Below the pieces are notes generated by a model. The model did not search any database, was not told where the DNA came from, and saw only the letters and a program-made list of their open reading frames with translations. From IMG/VR virus record IMGVR_UViG_3300043777_000070, positions 1-31,761 of that record: 31,761 bases of DNA, one strand, 5' to 3'. Positions within the stretch are counted from its first letter, which is position 1. The number at the start of each line of letters is the position of its first letter. Shown here in pieces: positions 8,101-16,638 of this stretch. This DNA comes from a virus. The position numbers and the translations under genes were made by a program.

Positions 8101-9589
8101 CAGTTGCGACGATCAGGTGGGTGTTGTCCGTGACCGCTATCACCATGCCGTAGGTGAGTTGTGCTTGACCGCCAACTGGCGCGTTAGACCCGCAAGCCGT
8201 CGCGCAAGTCGTCGTGCCATTACCCCCGCAGGCCGGCCCGTTCGCGCCGGGATAGGTCGTGCCTTGGCAGACACCGAATTCCTCTCCTACAAACACATTG
8301 CCAACAAACGAACACCCGGAGGAGCATGTAACCGTGAACTGATACTGCCCGGAGGAAATGGTTGATGGCGCACCCGTGGTGACCGTCCCTGCGGTATAGA
8401 TTCCCGGCCAAGTGCTTGAGGCGGTGATGGTTGCATTTTGTCCGAAGGCGCTGATTACTTCCACGTCCCAACACCGGGGCACGGCGATTGGAGTACTGGT
8501 TGTGATCTTCGTCCCGGCATTGATTCGGAATTTGCCGCAAGTCACCGGAGACGTAATGTTTGTCGTGCCATTTGATAAGATTCCAGCCCACGGGCTTGCC
8601 GTCCAGACTTGATTCCCAGTCACGGCCGAGTCGTCAATAATGGCATACCCGCCGCCTGAACCCGGAGTTCCCGGAACCGCTGCAATGGCATTGGCGATGC
8701 AGATATTGTCATTGGTTCCCGGTGTACACGTTCCTGCGCTGCCAGAATGAAAGCCTGTCTGCGAAACGTCGAGATAAAGCAGGGAAGTGGCATAGGTCGT
8801 AGACCCAGCAACGTTTGACAGAGGCTGGCCCGTATTGCCGCTGGGAGTTCCGCTTCCTCCAGAACAGGGTACATACGTTCCCGCCCCACTCAAGCAGTTT
8901 GAGGGAGAACCAGTGCCAGGTAGATAAGCACTAACATTCGGCCCGACAACCTGAAAATTGACATTTACGCCATTTGTAGGCGCTGCCGGAGTGGTATTGT
9001 TTAAGTTCGCTGGGGCCGTAGCAGCAGAATTGACCTGAACCGATTGAACTGCCGTGTAGCACGGATTTGGAGACAGCGCCGTGGTGAGTTGAAGGTATTG
9101 CCCGTTTGTCGGCGTGAAACCCGTGCAGAATTTGACGGTATCTAAACCCTTCACAGTCTGACTGGTCGGACTCCCTACCAGGTCACCCCCAGCCGAGAAG
9201 TTCCCGCTCCCACCAACACCCGGAGGGTATTGATCTGGCAAACATCCGCCATTCGCTAATGTTGGAACCGCTAAAGCCGAACCATAAAAGCAGTAAGTGT
9301 AAGGAGCTGCCCCCTGATTAATGTAGAAGAAGTAATTACCCAGCCCATTAGCTTGAACCGGAAACGACCCCGTATTGCAATTGACATCAGTCAGCGAGGC
9401 GCAGAGGGGGGCAAGCGGGGAACAGTAAGGGGCTGTAGTGGTGATCGTAGCTGGTTGAGCGCAAGCAGCGACATAAGCCCCAGCCGCGGGATTGTTATAG
9501 CGCGACGAGATCACGCCATCGACTCTGGAGTTTTGGGCAACGGCAATTGTACAAATGCTGAGGAAAAGCAGGGTGAGTAGTTTTCTCAT
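5159..9589 (-). CDS. Giant exported tail-fibre-like protein with glycine-rich domain
   Basis: 1476 aa. Residues 1-18 form a signal peptide (MRKLLTLLFLSICTIAVA, then Q). The following region (NSRVDGVISSRYNNPAAGAYV) looks like an extracellular beta domain with paired Cys. Residues about 550-830 carry beta-helix-like stretches with Asn turns. Residues about 1085-1180 form a glycine-rich block with repeated GGxGGA motifs, resembling polyglycine-type adhesin tips. Near residue 1310 are the tail-fibre motifs IGGTTPAAITGT and then TQTAGDNSTKVATTAY, both familiar from phage fibres. The C terminus is a compact beta region ending GYGTWTNN. The fibre motifs support a virion adhesin, while the signal peptide and Cys content argue for export. 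A 60-base gap precedes it, with no clear promoter. Confidence 0.85.
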   Translation of the reverse strand: MRKLLTLLFLSICTIAVAQNSRVDGVISSRYNNPAAGAYVAACAQPATITTTAPYCSPLAPLCASLTDVNCNTGSFPVQANGLGNYFFYINQGAAPYTYCFYGSALAVPTLANGGCLPDQYPPGVGGSGNFSAGGDLVGSPTSQTVKGLDTVKFCTGFTPTNGQYLQLTTALSPNPCYTAVQSVQVNSAATAPANLNNTTPAAPTNGVNVNFQVVGPNVSAYLPGTGSPSNCLSGAGTYVPCSGGSGTPSGNTGQPLSNVAGSTTYATSLLYLDVSQTGFHSGSAGTCTPGTNDNICIANAIAAVPGTPGSGGGYAIIDDSAVTGNQVWTASPWAGILSNGTTNITSPVTCGKFRINAGTKITTSTPIAVPRCWDVEVISAFGQNATITASSTWPGIYTAGTVTTGAPSTISSGQYQFTVTCSSGCSFVGNVFVGEEFGVCQGTTYPGANGPACGGNGTTTCATACGSNAPVGGQAQLTYGMVIAVTDNTHLIVATANANSGAANSSAVNYVIKAPLIWLGAMGADGGDSGGASATWTGGTISCNNEPGCTAFTNFSQQENSGVTHVVINNVIDTYLDIEGINAVNSGPYDRMVMNASSSCTSATRAIITRIPGSLHPIENTTVNFDGCTSGAGEVAVDFEEGGDFGPGIHFEGNNTSTNIFVDVGENTGGVPMTACPVYCPQPVNVAAGAHLHDFAVTGTGQTAINIGSNAATQIETENITASWTNVIVDNARGCSITSATGDSTISRYDHLYNNGWFGTAQNAANSCGSGGTYVGTIKAGIFNATTGFQVGGAAPSGHTLCGNGTYYVDGTCGGGLAGLTVDNNGSSQGTATGTPILNFVSGCTSSALSGSTFSITCPVGGGTGTQYQTAYFNPANTAVGGGPGIIGQTWVSDGTAGPPLMLSPGMSDSATSPVSLASASYTIECDSGTTMQDRTKAIRFTTGGNPVIIPLSTGSGCSNLVFTGFNLTGSSLTLNATSTDTFTVSGGLGTQGASQTTASIPNNAWFTANQGASGIWEVRINTPLTGMTCGSLCYINPTFDKTATGLLNPTADATFTLPNTSVTGITLTQAAPASSAGTGATAGYVFVVQGGTGGATSSTGTATGGAGSSPQIIGGTGGAATGAGTTATVGGRGGAAIIEGGPGGAGQAGNDSGGNGGAVILQPGVGGTASGSGTAGTIGAIEVEGVINPCYDTSGSGTAQSCTLAGTFAPVNNLCMLYSTTTANSGTGLTINVDSSSAVSVAVPGSSGYTTTLTTSPHSIPANTPIPMCYNSTASQWQVVGNGAVNGSITIAGTTVSLGGSTSSFPSPGAIGGTTPAAITGTTITANTSITCTAATCLGSATATTQTAGDNSTKVATTAYTNTVYNLVQTSGSPYTLLGLTGYYWNDASGAYTFQLDSPVAGKQYCFGNYSGQTGVITVKSTTSVYIVYKGANGTVTTGTLVSGGAAGDFVCMEGVDTTHYMVTGVGYGTWTNN

Positions 9590-9649
9590 GGTGTTATACT
9601 TTGGCCGTGAAACGCGATTGGACTGACTATGCTCCGTGGGGCGGAATTT

Positions 9650-10549
9650 TCAGTCTCCCGCCTTCTTCGCTTTCAGCGCCCGAATCCGATCAAGCTCCGC
9701 TTGCCACTGAGGAGTTAAATCGTTGGTTACTGGCGGTTGATCCGATCTCCCCGAAGCCCCAGTAGGGCGAACCGCGCGCGTCAGATCGCCTTTGGTTACC
9801 CCCGTGGAACTGCCTGCGATTGCACGCCTGCGAGCTTCAGATTCCGCTCTTTGGCCTTGAGTTTCAAGCCATTGGGACTGTTCTTGTTGAATGGCCCGGT
9901 CATCCATCCTGTCGGCACGAGTTCCCGGTGAAGGAATTCCTGCATAGCCTTCGGTTTTCTGACGAATCTGGTTGGTGGACGGGACATAGTTAGTCTCTGG
10001 TGTCATAACAGGAGGCTCACTGGCAGAGGTTTGCGGAATCGGGGCTTCTTCAGGCGGAGTTGCGACTTCGGGTGTCCCGCCGCGAAGGAAGGGCAGAAAC
10101 TCAGAGTACGGCGGGATAAATTTGCCAACGTAAGGTATCTTCCGCGCTTCCCCGATTGCCATGCTTGTAAGGAAAGGATGCCGTGCTGCCACACGCGCAA
10201 CAGGGGGGGCTACGGCGCTGATAACTGGGGATGCTGCCCCAATTGCCGCCGCGCCCGCGATACCCTCTCCTAGCTCATCTGGAGCGTGAACGATAGACTG
10301 TGGGACTTTACTTCCCGCCCCTTGCGTATCAGTCGGTCCACCTTCCAGAGTTCCAAGATAAGAACCCTTCATCTCTGGCTGGGTGCTGGGCGCTCCCGGA
10401 ATAGGCGTAGCAGGTCGCGCCATGTCCTCGTACTGCGGGTGTTTGGCGAGGACTGCTTTTGTAAGTGCAGCGTCGTCCATGTCGTCATAGACGCCGGGGT
10501 ACTTACCTCGGATTGCGCCTACGAGCGGATTCAGCGCCGGAGTGCTCAT
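9650..10549 (-). CDS. Internal-virion/ejection-type protein with KYPGVYDD motif
   Basis: 299 aa. The N terminus contains IRGKYPGVYDDMDDAALTK followed by AKHPQY, a short helical motif often seen at the start of phage internal virion or tail-tip proteins. Residues about 90-135 are Ala/Gly/Val-rich and could be a membrane-active segment (IAGAAAIGAASPVISAVAPP). The C-terminal half is Pro-, Gln- and Arg-rich and likely disordered, ending in a basic helix (DRIRALKAKKAGD). The gene is joined to its upstream neighbour by ATGA and is the last of three genes between the nozzle-like gene and the fibres that look like ejection proteins. The role is inferred from composition and position. Confidence 0.65.
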   Translation of the reverse strand: MSTPALNPLVGAIRGKYPGVYDDMDDAALTKAVLAKHPQYEDMARPATPIPGAPSTQPEMKGSYLGTLEGGPTDTQGAGSKVPQSIVHAPDELGEGIAGAAAIGAASPVISAVAPPVARVAARHPFLTSMAIGEARKIPYVGKFIPPYSEFLPFLRGGTPEVATPPEEAPIPQTSASEPPVMTPETNYVPSTNQIRQKTEGYAGIPSPGTRADRMDDRAIQQEQSQWLETQGQRAESEARRRAIAGSSTGVTKGDLTRAVRPTGASGRSDQPPVTNDLTPQWQAELDRIRALKAKKAGD

Positions 10550-11778
10550 TTAGGCCTGATTCCCAGAGGATCAGTGGCTCCGCCCGGAGCCTGTGGCGCT
10601 CCGGCCGACTGCCCACTCATCGCGCCCATGTTCGCCTGCGTCCACTGGTCAATATGCTGCAACACTGCGACAAGATTAGTGGCAGTCTGTTTCGGAGCGT
10701 TGATGGCGTTGTCGAACTCTTCGCGCAAGTTTTCAGGCAGCCGCCCACGGGCGTGCATGAGAGCCACAGCGGAAGACATCATTAGCAAATCGGTACGCAG
10801 CCCGGCGAATTTAGGATTGTCCAAACCGATCTTACCTTGCATGAACTCATTCCAGCGACCTTCGAGTGGACCGAGTTCGTCTTTCATCTGTTGAATTTCG
10901 GAGATTACTGTGGGCATCTGCTCGTGGACTAAAGCGGCCTGCGCTCCAACATTCCGCATCTGCATCGTGGGCTTGGGCGGGATCACACCTCCCGGAGCTG
11001 CAGCATTCGCGCCCTTAATGTCCTCCACTGAGACATAATGCCGGGATTTGGGGTCGATCCATCCCTTTGTGGCCCCTGTCGCATCATTTACCGGAAGGTA
11101 GTTGCCAGCTTCCGTCTTGCCGCGTTCGGCAATGGCCCCACGTGCTTTTTCTCGATTCGCTGGCGTGTCTTCGAGTTTATTGGCCTGCAAGTAATCCTGA
11201 ACGTCCTCATCCTTGGCATTTTCCTTCGTTGGCGCTCCGCCTGCCTTGATGTCATATCGCTTCGTCTCGGGATTCCATTGCATCACCCCTTGATCGGTGG
11301 TGATTGTTTTGCCAGATTCCTCTTCCTTTGGCTGCGGATGGCGCAATGCCTCCGCTTGTGCCCTGTCCCGTTCCGCCGCCGACTCATGCTCCTCTGTGCT
11401 AGCTTCTTTTTCACCTTCGTTGATCGGCGCTTCGTACTCTTCGGTCGCAGTCTTGTATTTTTGTTCGGCCTGCTGCTCCGGGCGCTGATTGAAATAGGCG
11501 TTAAAGGGGCCGCCAACCAACCCAGCGATAGTGTGGCCGACTTTGGCCCACCCTTTCGGCTCGGCTGGAGCATATTGCGCCCACGTGGGACGTGCTGGGA
11601 CACTCGGCGGCGGGGCGACATGCGATTGCAGGCCGCGTGTTTCCAAATCGCCCACGGAGCCTGCTAGAGCTGGAGCGGCGGGAGAAGGGGCGGCGGGCAC
11701 AGCCGGAGCATAGCCATGGCGCAGCCGCTCTTCCTCGTCCTCGTCGTACATTACGGGAGCGTAATCCGTGCCTACCAT
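10546..11778 (-). CDS. Putative internal virion protein
   Basis: 410 aa. Residues 1-75 are acidic then Pro/Ala-rich and probably disordered. A short Gly-rich hydrophobic segment lies near residues 80-95 (VGHTIAGLVGGPFNAYF). Residues about 105-230 are strongly charged and helical. The C-terminal third (from about LGPLEGRWNEFM through LRTDLLMMSSAVAL to NLVAVLQHIDQW) looks like a conserved helical domain that I associate with internal or structural proteins of soil and gut podovirus-like phages, without a firm family name. It starts with a TAATG junction and ends with ATGA, so it is translationally coupled on both sides. Function as an ejection protein is inference. Confidence 0.65.
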   Translation of the reverse strand: MVGTDYAPVMYDEDEEERLRHGYAPAVPAAPSPAAPALAGSVGDLETRGLQSHVAPPPSVPARPTWAQYAPAEPKGWAKVGHTIAGLVGGPFNAYFNQRPEQQAEQKYKTATEEYEAPINEGEKEASTEEHESAAERDRAQAEALRHPQPKEEESGKTITTDQGVMQWNPETKRYDIKAGGAPTKENAKDEDVQDYLQANKLEDTPANREKARGAIAERGKTEAGNYLPVNDATGATKGWIDPKSRHYVSVEDIKGANAAAPGGVIPPKPTMQMRNVGAQAALVHEQMPTVISEIQQMKDELGPLEGRWNEFMQGKIGLDNPKFAGLRTDLLMMSSAVALMHARGRLPENLREEFDNAINAPKQTATNLVAVLQHIDQWTQANMGAMSGQSAGAPQAPGGATDPLGIRPK

Positions 11779-12308
11779 TAGATGTGTCCACCTCCGGCAC
11801 TGGTCGGCATGAAGGCATTAATGTAGCCGAGCGCGGTTTGATCTCCGCCCGGCCCTGCTGCCCTCGCACTGAGAGTTCCCGGCCCAAGGCCATACATCCG
11901 CTCCATTGCTTCTAAATCTCCAGACTCAAGCCCTTCAAGGCCTGCCATGCCACCAACCTGGCCCTTCATTTTTTGGTTCTGTAGGGTGGCCGCAGCACTA
12001 CCGCTACGACTGCCTTCTTCTAGCGCCAGAGCGTCTTCGCCTGATTGAACTCCCGCAGGGTTTCTCGTAGCCGCAGCGCGATTGGAGGTGTCAAACTTCG
12101 CAGATTCAAACGGTGCCGTTGCCGCACCCATTTCCGAAGTTGTCGCCGCACCTTCTTCGGCGGGATTCAGGTAGCCGGTATTCATCAGCGACTCGTATCC
12201 CGGAATCAGTTTGCTTTCTAGTCCTGAAGCCTCCGCGCCCTCCTGCCCGGCAATATTATTAGTGAGACCAAGTTGAGCGCCCGCCGCTTGCGATTGTCCG
12301 CGTGCCAC
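11778..12308 (-). CDS. Ala/Gly-rich structural protein, possibly an ejection protein
   Basis: 176 aa from GTG at 12308 (VARGQSQAAGAQLG). This start was chosen because TAG of the upstream gene and the GTG share a base (TAGTG), and AAAGGTAGG sits just upstream. The longer frame to 12341 lies inside the GNAT-like gene. The protein is helical, rich in Ala, Gly, Gln and Glu, with a central motif (IPGYESLMNTGYLNPAEE) followed by TSEMGAATAPFESAKF and NRAAATRNPAG. This repetitive helical pattern recurs in virion proteins of podovirus-like soil phages. There are no cysteines, signal peptide or membrane segment. Position between the nozzle-like gene and two internal-virion-type genes supports a virion role. 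Confidence 0.65.
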   Translation of the reverse strand: MARGQSQAAGAQLGLTNNIAGQEGAEASGLESKLIPGYESLMNTGYLNPAEEGAATTSEMGAATAPFESAKFDTSNRAAATRNPAGVQSGEDALALEEGSRSGSAAATLQNQKMKGQVGGMAGLEGLESGDLEAMERMYGLGPGTLSARAAGPGGDQTALGYINAFMPTSAGGGHI

Positions 12309-12703
12309 TACGCACCTACCTTTCGGCTGTAGCAGACCCACAACGGCTTGAACCAGCCAATCCGCAGCAAAGTCTTGTGAAGTTTGCTGTCCATTATCAG
12401 AGGCGGTAAAAACGCATGAATATCCTCAAACCCCGCGCGCGCCGCTGGCCCCATCATTTCCTTGTTGAGAATCAGCATTCGGCCGACACGCTCTTTATGC
12501 GACAATCCGGGATCGAAGCACCAATATGCCTCTGAAGTCTTCCGCAGAAAGACCGCATCCGTCACCCGCCCCTTATCCTCAATCACAGCCCGAACCAGCA
12601 TGGAGGATGCCTCAAGGTCGGGGAGTTCGTAATCGAACCCCTGCGCGGCATGAAGCGCTTTCACTTCCGGCAAATCCTCCTGCGTGTAAGGTCTTACGAG
12701 CAT
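12308..12703 (-). CDS. GNAT-fold acetyltransferase-like protein
   Basis: 131 aa. It begins MLVRPYTQEDLPEVKALHAA, the typical first strand and helix of GNAT acetyltransferases, followed by FDYELPDLEA. A central strand (AVIEDKGRVTDAVFLRKT) matches the beta2-beta3-beta4 sheet, and the C terminus has HKTLLRIGWFKPLWVCYSR, like the last helix and strand. The usual acetyl-CoA motif Q/RxxGxG/A is not obvious; the corresponding stretch reads HKERVGRMLILN. It could therefore be an active enzyme with a divergent loop or a non-catalytic GNAT-fold protein. Its start shares TGATG with the upstream 53-aa gene. GNAT-like genes inside phage structural operons are known, but their substrate is not. Confidence 0.7.
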   Translation of the reverse strand: MLVRPYTQEDLPEVKALHAAQGFDYELPDLEASSMLVRAVIEDKGRVTDAVFLRKTSEAYWCFDPGLSHKERVGRMLILNKEMMGPAARAGFEDIHAFLPPLIMDSKLHKTLLRIGWFKPLWVCYSRKVGA

Positions 12704-12864
12704 CAGCCGCGCACCTGGCTGGGATTCGTTGGCGGAACAGGAATCTTATTCCCCGCTGTGACCGTGGTGTTCAGCGTGACATAGTTCTTGATCTTCTGGA
12801 GAGCCTCACCCAGCTTCGGGTCAGCCTTCTGAATCTTATCGAGATTGGGGATTGAAAGCGCCAT
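12703..12864 (-). CDS. 53-aa conserved-looking phage protein
   Basis: Begins MALSIPNLDKIQKADPKLGE and ends VPPTNPSQVRG. TAGGAG lies 9 bases before the ATG, and its stop shares TGATG with the GNAT-like gene, so it is well supported despite its length. A short amphipathic helix (DPKLGEALQKIKNYV) precedes an extended Thr/Pro-rich tail. This LDKIQ...DPKLGEAL pattern with a Pro-Asn-Pro end is familiar to me from tail-associated small proteins of soil phages, though without a function. In some relatives such a segment is fused to a larger fibre-like protein; here it stands alone. Confidence 0.7.
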   Translation of the reverse strand: MALSIPNLDKIQKADPKLGEALQKIKNYVTLNTTVTAGNKIPVPPTNPSQVRG

Positions 12865-13063
12865 CGGGAACCGCTCCTACGAAGTTGAATCTCAGGTCAA
12901 TCTTCGGGACAATGTGTTCTGCCATTTCCTGCATGATATTTTTGTGCTCGCCGCAGAGAATTGCCAGCGTTTTGAAATAGACGATCTCACCCTTTTCGTT
13001 GCGTTCCGGGCTGCTCACCTTCCACTGCGCCCAGCGATTGCAGCTTTCCGTGCAGGTCATCAT
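12836..13063 (-). CDS. 75-aa hypothetical protein with Cys and His
   Basis: Begins MMTCTESCNRWAQWKV and ends GAVPDGAFNPQSR. The first ATG overlaps the stop of the nozzle-like gene as ATGA; the longer frame to 13135 lies inside that gene and was rejected. Residues CTESC near the start and CGEHKN near residue 37 could bind a metal or form a small beta-hairpin zinc site, which is inference. The C terminus (HIVPKIDLRFNFVGAV) is strand-like. It overlaps the next gene by 29 bases. No family is recognised. Confidence 0.65.
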   Translation of the reverse strand: MMTCTESCNRWAQWKVSSPERNEKGEIVYFKTLAILCGEHKNIMQEMAEHIVPKIDLRFNFVGAVPDGAFNPQSR

Positions 13064-16000
13064 GAGCTGAGACCACGTACAAGAGCCACGGCGTCCTTCT
13101 TTACGCAAGCGATAGCCTTTTCCAATTGCGCCCACGCCCCAAGCCCAGTCCCGTAGAATGTGAGGAAAAATCTTTCCGCGTGAATGTTCACCGGCCGCTC
13201 GCCGTCTCCTAGGGGGTTAGGAGACAAGGAATAAGGCCGTAGAATGGTTGATCTCGTTGCTGTCGTAATCCCAACTCCCATGGTATAGCCAGAAGGCCCG
13301 ATTGCCCTCCACTTCATGTATCCCAACAGTTTCCTGTGCGCGCGAAGCTGCATCTGCTGTTCTTCCATCGCAGAGGGCAGGGCATAGGTCTGGTATTGCC
13401 AGTTGATGACTGCGCCATCGTCATTCGGTTGGATTGCCACGTCCTGCTGCCAATAAATCTTGCCGTTGCCGATTCCGTTTCCAAAAAAGGGCTGGGCGCT
13501 GCCATCGGCGCGTTCCGCGTAAGTGAAGGAGTTAGACGTGATATTCCATATCGCCCACCTTCGACCTTTGCCGTGGGCCAGCATCTTGCCCGTGAAAGCG
13601 GAATAAGTGACCATCGGCGACATGGCGATTTCTTCCGCCGTGTCCAGCCAGCGGTAGTCGAGCATGAACACCACGTTTGGAGTCACTGCCCCGTTAATCG
13701 GCGCGCCTATAAGGATTTTGCGGTTGATCTTGTCGATTCTTACCCAAATCGTGTAAGCTGCCGTCCAGTTGATCGAAGCCCACGACGTTCTCCCTGAGAA
13801 AGTGGCGTCTGACTGGATTTCCGGGGTGATCTTTACCGGATCGGACCCCCAGCAGATGTAAAGGCCGCTACGCTCGGCAAAAACAGCCCACTCCTCATTC
13901 CAGTCAACAGCGTTCGACCCACAGATGCCGATGGTTGCCGATACCTCCGTAAACGTCCACGAAGAAGGCTCATTGACTCCATCATCCGTGATGTAGCCGA
14001 GGTAGTGATCTTTCGCCAAATAGAGCGAATTTCTGAGAGGGAAGCCAGCCCGTAGGTTCTGTCCATCTCCGGGGCGAATTTGCACTTGCCCGGTTACCGC
14101 ATCAAAACCTTCGGGGTTGAAAGCATAAGAGAGCCTCGCCGTTGAGGAATTGAATGGTGTTAACAGCGGAAATGGCTCGATAGAATCAATAAGCACCGTG
14201 GTTCCATTGGTGAGTGTTCCAGCCGCCTCTACCACTATTTGCAAATTCGGTGGAACGCTGGCGAACGGCGCATCTGTAAAAGTAGCGATAAATTCCTGAT
14301 AGGCAGTAGTCAGAGAGGTCGCATTCACCTGTAGGCCGGCAGTCAACGTGAATCCGCTTTGCAGGCGGATACTTACGATACCCTGGGTCGGAGCAACTCC
14401 GGTATAAGCTAGGCGGGCACGCACGGAATAACTTGTAAGAGGTTGAAGAATAGAGACTTGCAGGTAATCTTGATACGCGGACTGGGTGATGATACCGCGA
14501 TTTGCTGTGACCCCATCCCCCGTGATAGCGTAGGCGTCTCCCCAATCCGCCGGAAATCCACTAGCTAAAGCTGACCCACCACCTCCGCCGGCCCCTCCGG
14601 TCCAGCCATTCGGCAAACTCCCGGTGAATCCGCCATCAAACCCCATGTTGAGGAAGTTTGGAACTCTGGCACGTTCCCCTAACCATACCGTCCTTGCGTT
14701 GTAGGGCAGCATGGCGGCACATTCCCCAAGTTCCAATTCATTGAACAGGTATTCGGCCTGAAAGCCAGAAATCAGGATCGCATCCTCAAAATCCACGATT
14801 GCCGTAGTGGTCACATTGTCTTGAATCAGCATGGCCGTGGGCGTCGATAAAGCTGTGGTCCCGGTTGGCAGGGAATACCACGTTCCTGTGACGGCCGGAG
14901 GGCTAATGACTGGAGTGAAAAGTAACAGCCTTTGGGCGATATTCGGGGGGCCAGTGGGTATGCCCGCTATTGCAGCCTGAAAGCCTCCCCCGGCGTACCA
15001 CGTTGACCACGGGGCACCCTTGCTGATGTAGCCTTGGCGGTTGATGTAAGCCACGGAGACATTGTGGAGGCCTTGGGATATATTCCCCGCAGGCCCAGCC
15101 ACGCCAGTAACCGCAGGATTTGAAGCGGGGAGTGAAGCCGAAGCCGTTCCGCCATATCCTATAGAACCAGGAACGGATGTTCCCGTCACAAGATAGACGA
15201 CAGTCATTCCTTGAACTGTCAGCGGACCTGGAGGCAAGCCTGCCGTACCCGGAGGAACAAAGAGTGGCGCAATCTGGCTAGAAATAGGCCATGTAGCGTT
15301 CCATCCACTTACTGAGTTCCCGGCGACGACGATACTGCCGCCAAGAACAAAGCCGCTTACGTTGCCGACCAACTGAATGCCGGGAGTATTCACGGGGGCT
15401 GTGCCGTAGGCTTGTGGGGCCGCACTGTAGACCGGTGCTTTTACGTTCTGGACATAGAGGAACCCGCCAGCTGATACGGAATTAGCTCCAGTCTGAGGCC
15501 ATGTTACCTGATTGCCAGAGAGCGTAGCAGTGGTGAACTCTCCGTCATAACTGGAGTCTGATACTCCGCTGACAATGACTGTCGTGCTCGGCGGGACACT
15601 AACGGTTTGCTCTAGAGTGGCCGTGACTGTTCCCCCAGCTCTCTGTACGGCGGAAATCTGATAAGCCCCAAATGCTCCCCAAAGGGTGAGGGTCCATGTA
15701 CCAACAGAGTACACAGCCGAGAAGATTGGGAATTGACCTGTGAGCGTCGGATCGGCGGTCACGCCCGTAATGTTGCACAACCCACCTGCGGCGAAGTTCG
15801 TAGTCGAGGGCGCGACAACCGTTAGTGTGATAACTCCAGTGCTCGAAGCGCGGGAGATTGTGACCAATGCGAAACTGATGTCAGAAGCAGTCGGAGCGAT
15901 TCCCGGCCCAGAATGACTTACGCGGTCCCAGTTCGTATCGTCATATTGGCGTGGAATATCAAATCCCCCAAGGGAGTTGAAAAACGCCTGATACTCGCGC

Positions 16001-16635
16001 CCGAAAAGCGTTTGCGACTGGTAGAACAGGTTCTGGTAGGGCCGCGAATTTATCAGGGTTAAGGTTCCCTGGGGATCTTCCTTGAACATATCGCCTAGGG
16101 AATCCCAGATCATCAGATCCTTGCTCCCGGCAGGCGTCAGGTAGGTCTTGAGGCCGTTAATCGAAGCGCTCGAAGGAATCTGTCCCGTGCTCGAGATCAT
16201 GCCAGTCTCGGTGGAACTGTAGGTCGGATTCACGAATGAGAAATTGAGGTAGACCACTCCGGGGAAAAACGGGTAGTGCGGCGGGCTGATTTGCACCGAC
16301 GTGCACTCCAATTCCTCTTCGTTCAGGAAGGTCGCATCGGGGTAGTCCTCAAAGGCAAACGTCACCCCGACCAGAAAATAGGGGTTGGGTATGTAGCCGA
16401 TGCCGACCTGGAGGACATTCGAGACAATGCTGACGCCATTCGTCGGAATCCCCTCGACCGGGCCGCCGAATATGACACCAGAACCCAAGCCGCCCCGCGT
16501 CCTCACCCCAGCTTGGGGAAAGAACACATCTTGCGCGATGTTTGCAGACCCTGGCGGGAGATTTTCGGGAACGATGGCGGGCGTATAGCCGCCAAAAACC
16601 TCCACCGGCAAATCGACAAGCGTTTCATCTATCAT
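13060..16635 (-). CDS. Tail nozzle/hub-like giant protein (P22 gp10-like position)
   Basis: 1191 aa. The N terminus (LPPGSANIAQDVFFPQAGV then RTRGGLG) matches the pattern seen in tail hub or nozzle proteins of podoviruses, where an opening strand is followed by 'Leu-Pro-x-Gly-Ala...Gln-Asp-Val...Arg-x-Arg-x-Gly'. Residues about 270-480 are Ig/fibronectin-like beta repeats rich in Val, Thr and Gly. Residues about 690-830 form a carbohydrate-binding-like beta domain (LTSYSVRARLAYTG, IVVEAAGTL). The C-terminal 330 residues (GDGQNLRAGFPLRNSLYLAK, WAVFAERSGLYICWG) again look like nozzle propeller blades. It follows a 136-aa structural gene by three bases and has no strong Shine-Dalgarno, so coupling is likely. 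Assignment rests on pattern and position. Confidence 0.7.
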   Translation of the reverse strand: MIDETLVDLPVEVFGGYTPAIVPENLPPGSANIAQDVFFPQAGVRTRGGLGSGVIFGGPVEGIPTNGVSIVSNVLQVGIGYIPNPYFLVGVTFAFEDYPDATFLNEEELECTSVQISPPHYPFFPGVVYLNFSFVNPTYSSTETGMISSTGQIPSSASINGLKTYLTPAGSKDLMIWDSLGDMFKEDPQGTLTLINSRPYQNLFYQSQTLFGREYQAFFNSLGGFDIPRQYDDTNWDRVSHSGPGIAPTASDISFALVTISRASSTGVITLTVVAPSTTNFAAGGLCNITGVTADPTLTGQFPIFSAVYSVGTWTLTLWGAFGAYQISAVQRAGGTVTATLEQTVSVPPSTTVIVSGVSDSSYDGEFTTATLSGNQVTWPQTGANSVSAGGFLYVQNVKAPVYSAAPQAYGTAPVNTPGIQLVGNVSGFVLGGSIVVAGNSVSGWNATWPISSQIAPLFVPPGTAGLPPGPLTVQGMTVVYLVTGTSVPGSIGYGGTASASLPASNPAVTGVAGPAGNISQGLHNVSVAYINRQGYISKGAPWSTWYAGGGFQAAIAGIPTGPPNIAQRLLLFTPVISPPAVTGTWYSLPTGTTALSTPTAMLIQDNVTTTAIVDFEDAILISGFQAEYLFNELELGECAAMLPYNARTVWLGERARVPNFLNMGFDGGFTGSLPNGWTGGAGGGGGSALASGFPADWGDAYAITGDGVTANRGIITQSAYQDYLQVSILQPLTSYSVRARLAYTGVAPTQGIVSIRLQSGFTLTAGLQVNATSLTTAYQEFIATFTDAPFASVPPNLQIVVEAAGTLTNGTTVLIDSIEPFPLLTPFNSSTARLSYAFNPEGFDAVTGQVQIRPGDGQNLRAGFPLRNSLYLAKDHYLGYITDDGVNEPSSWTFTEVSATIGICGSNAVDWNEEWAVFAERSGLYICWGSDPVKITPEIQSDATFSGRTSWASINWTAAYTIWVRIDKINRKILIGAPINGAVTPNVVFMLDYRWLDTAEEIAMSPMVTYSAFTGKMLAHGKGRRWAIWNITSNSFTYAERADGSAQPFFGNGIGNGKIYWQQDVAIQPNDDGAVINWQYQTYALPSAMEEQQMQLRAHRKLLGYMKWRAIGPSGYTMGVGITTATRSTILRPYSLSPNPLGDGERPVNIHAERFFLTFYGTGLGAWAQLEKAIACVKKDAVALVRGLSS

Positions 16636-16638
16636 GAG

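Noticed and set aside
9607-9765. Plus-strand 52-aa ORF after a TATACT box
   Set aside because: It has no Shine-Dalgarno or -35, and most of it is antisense to the well-supported gene 9650-10549.
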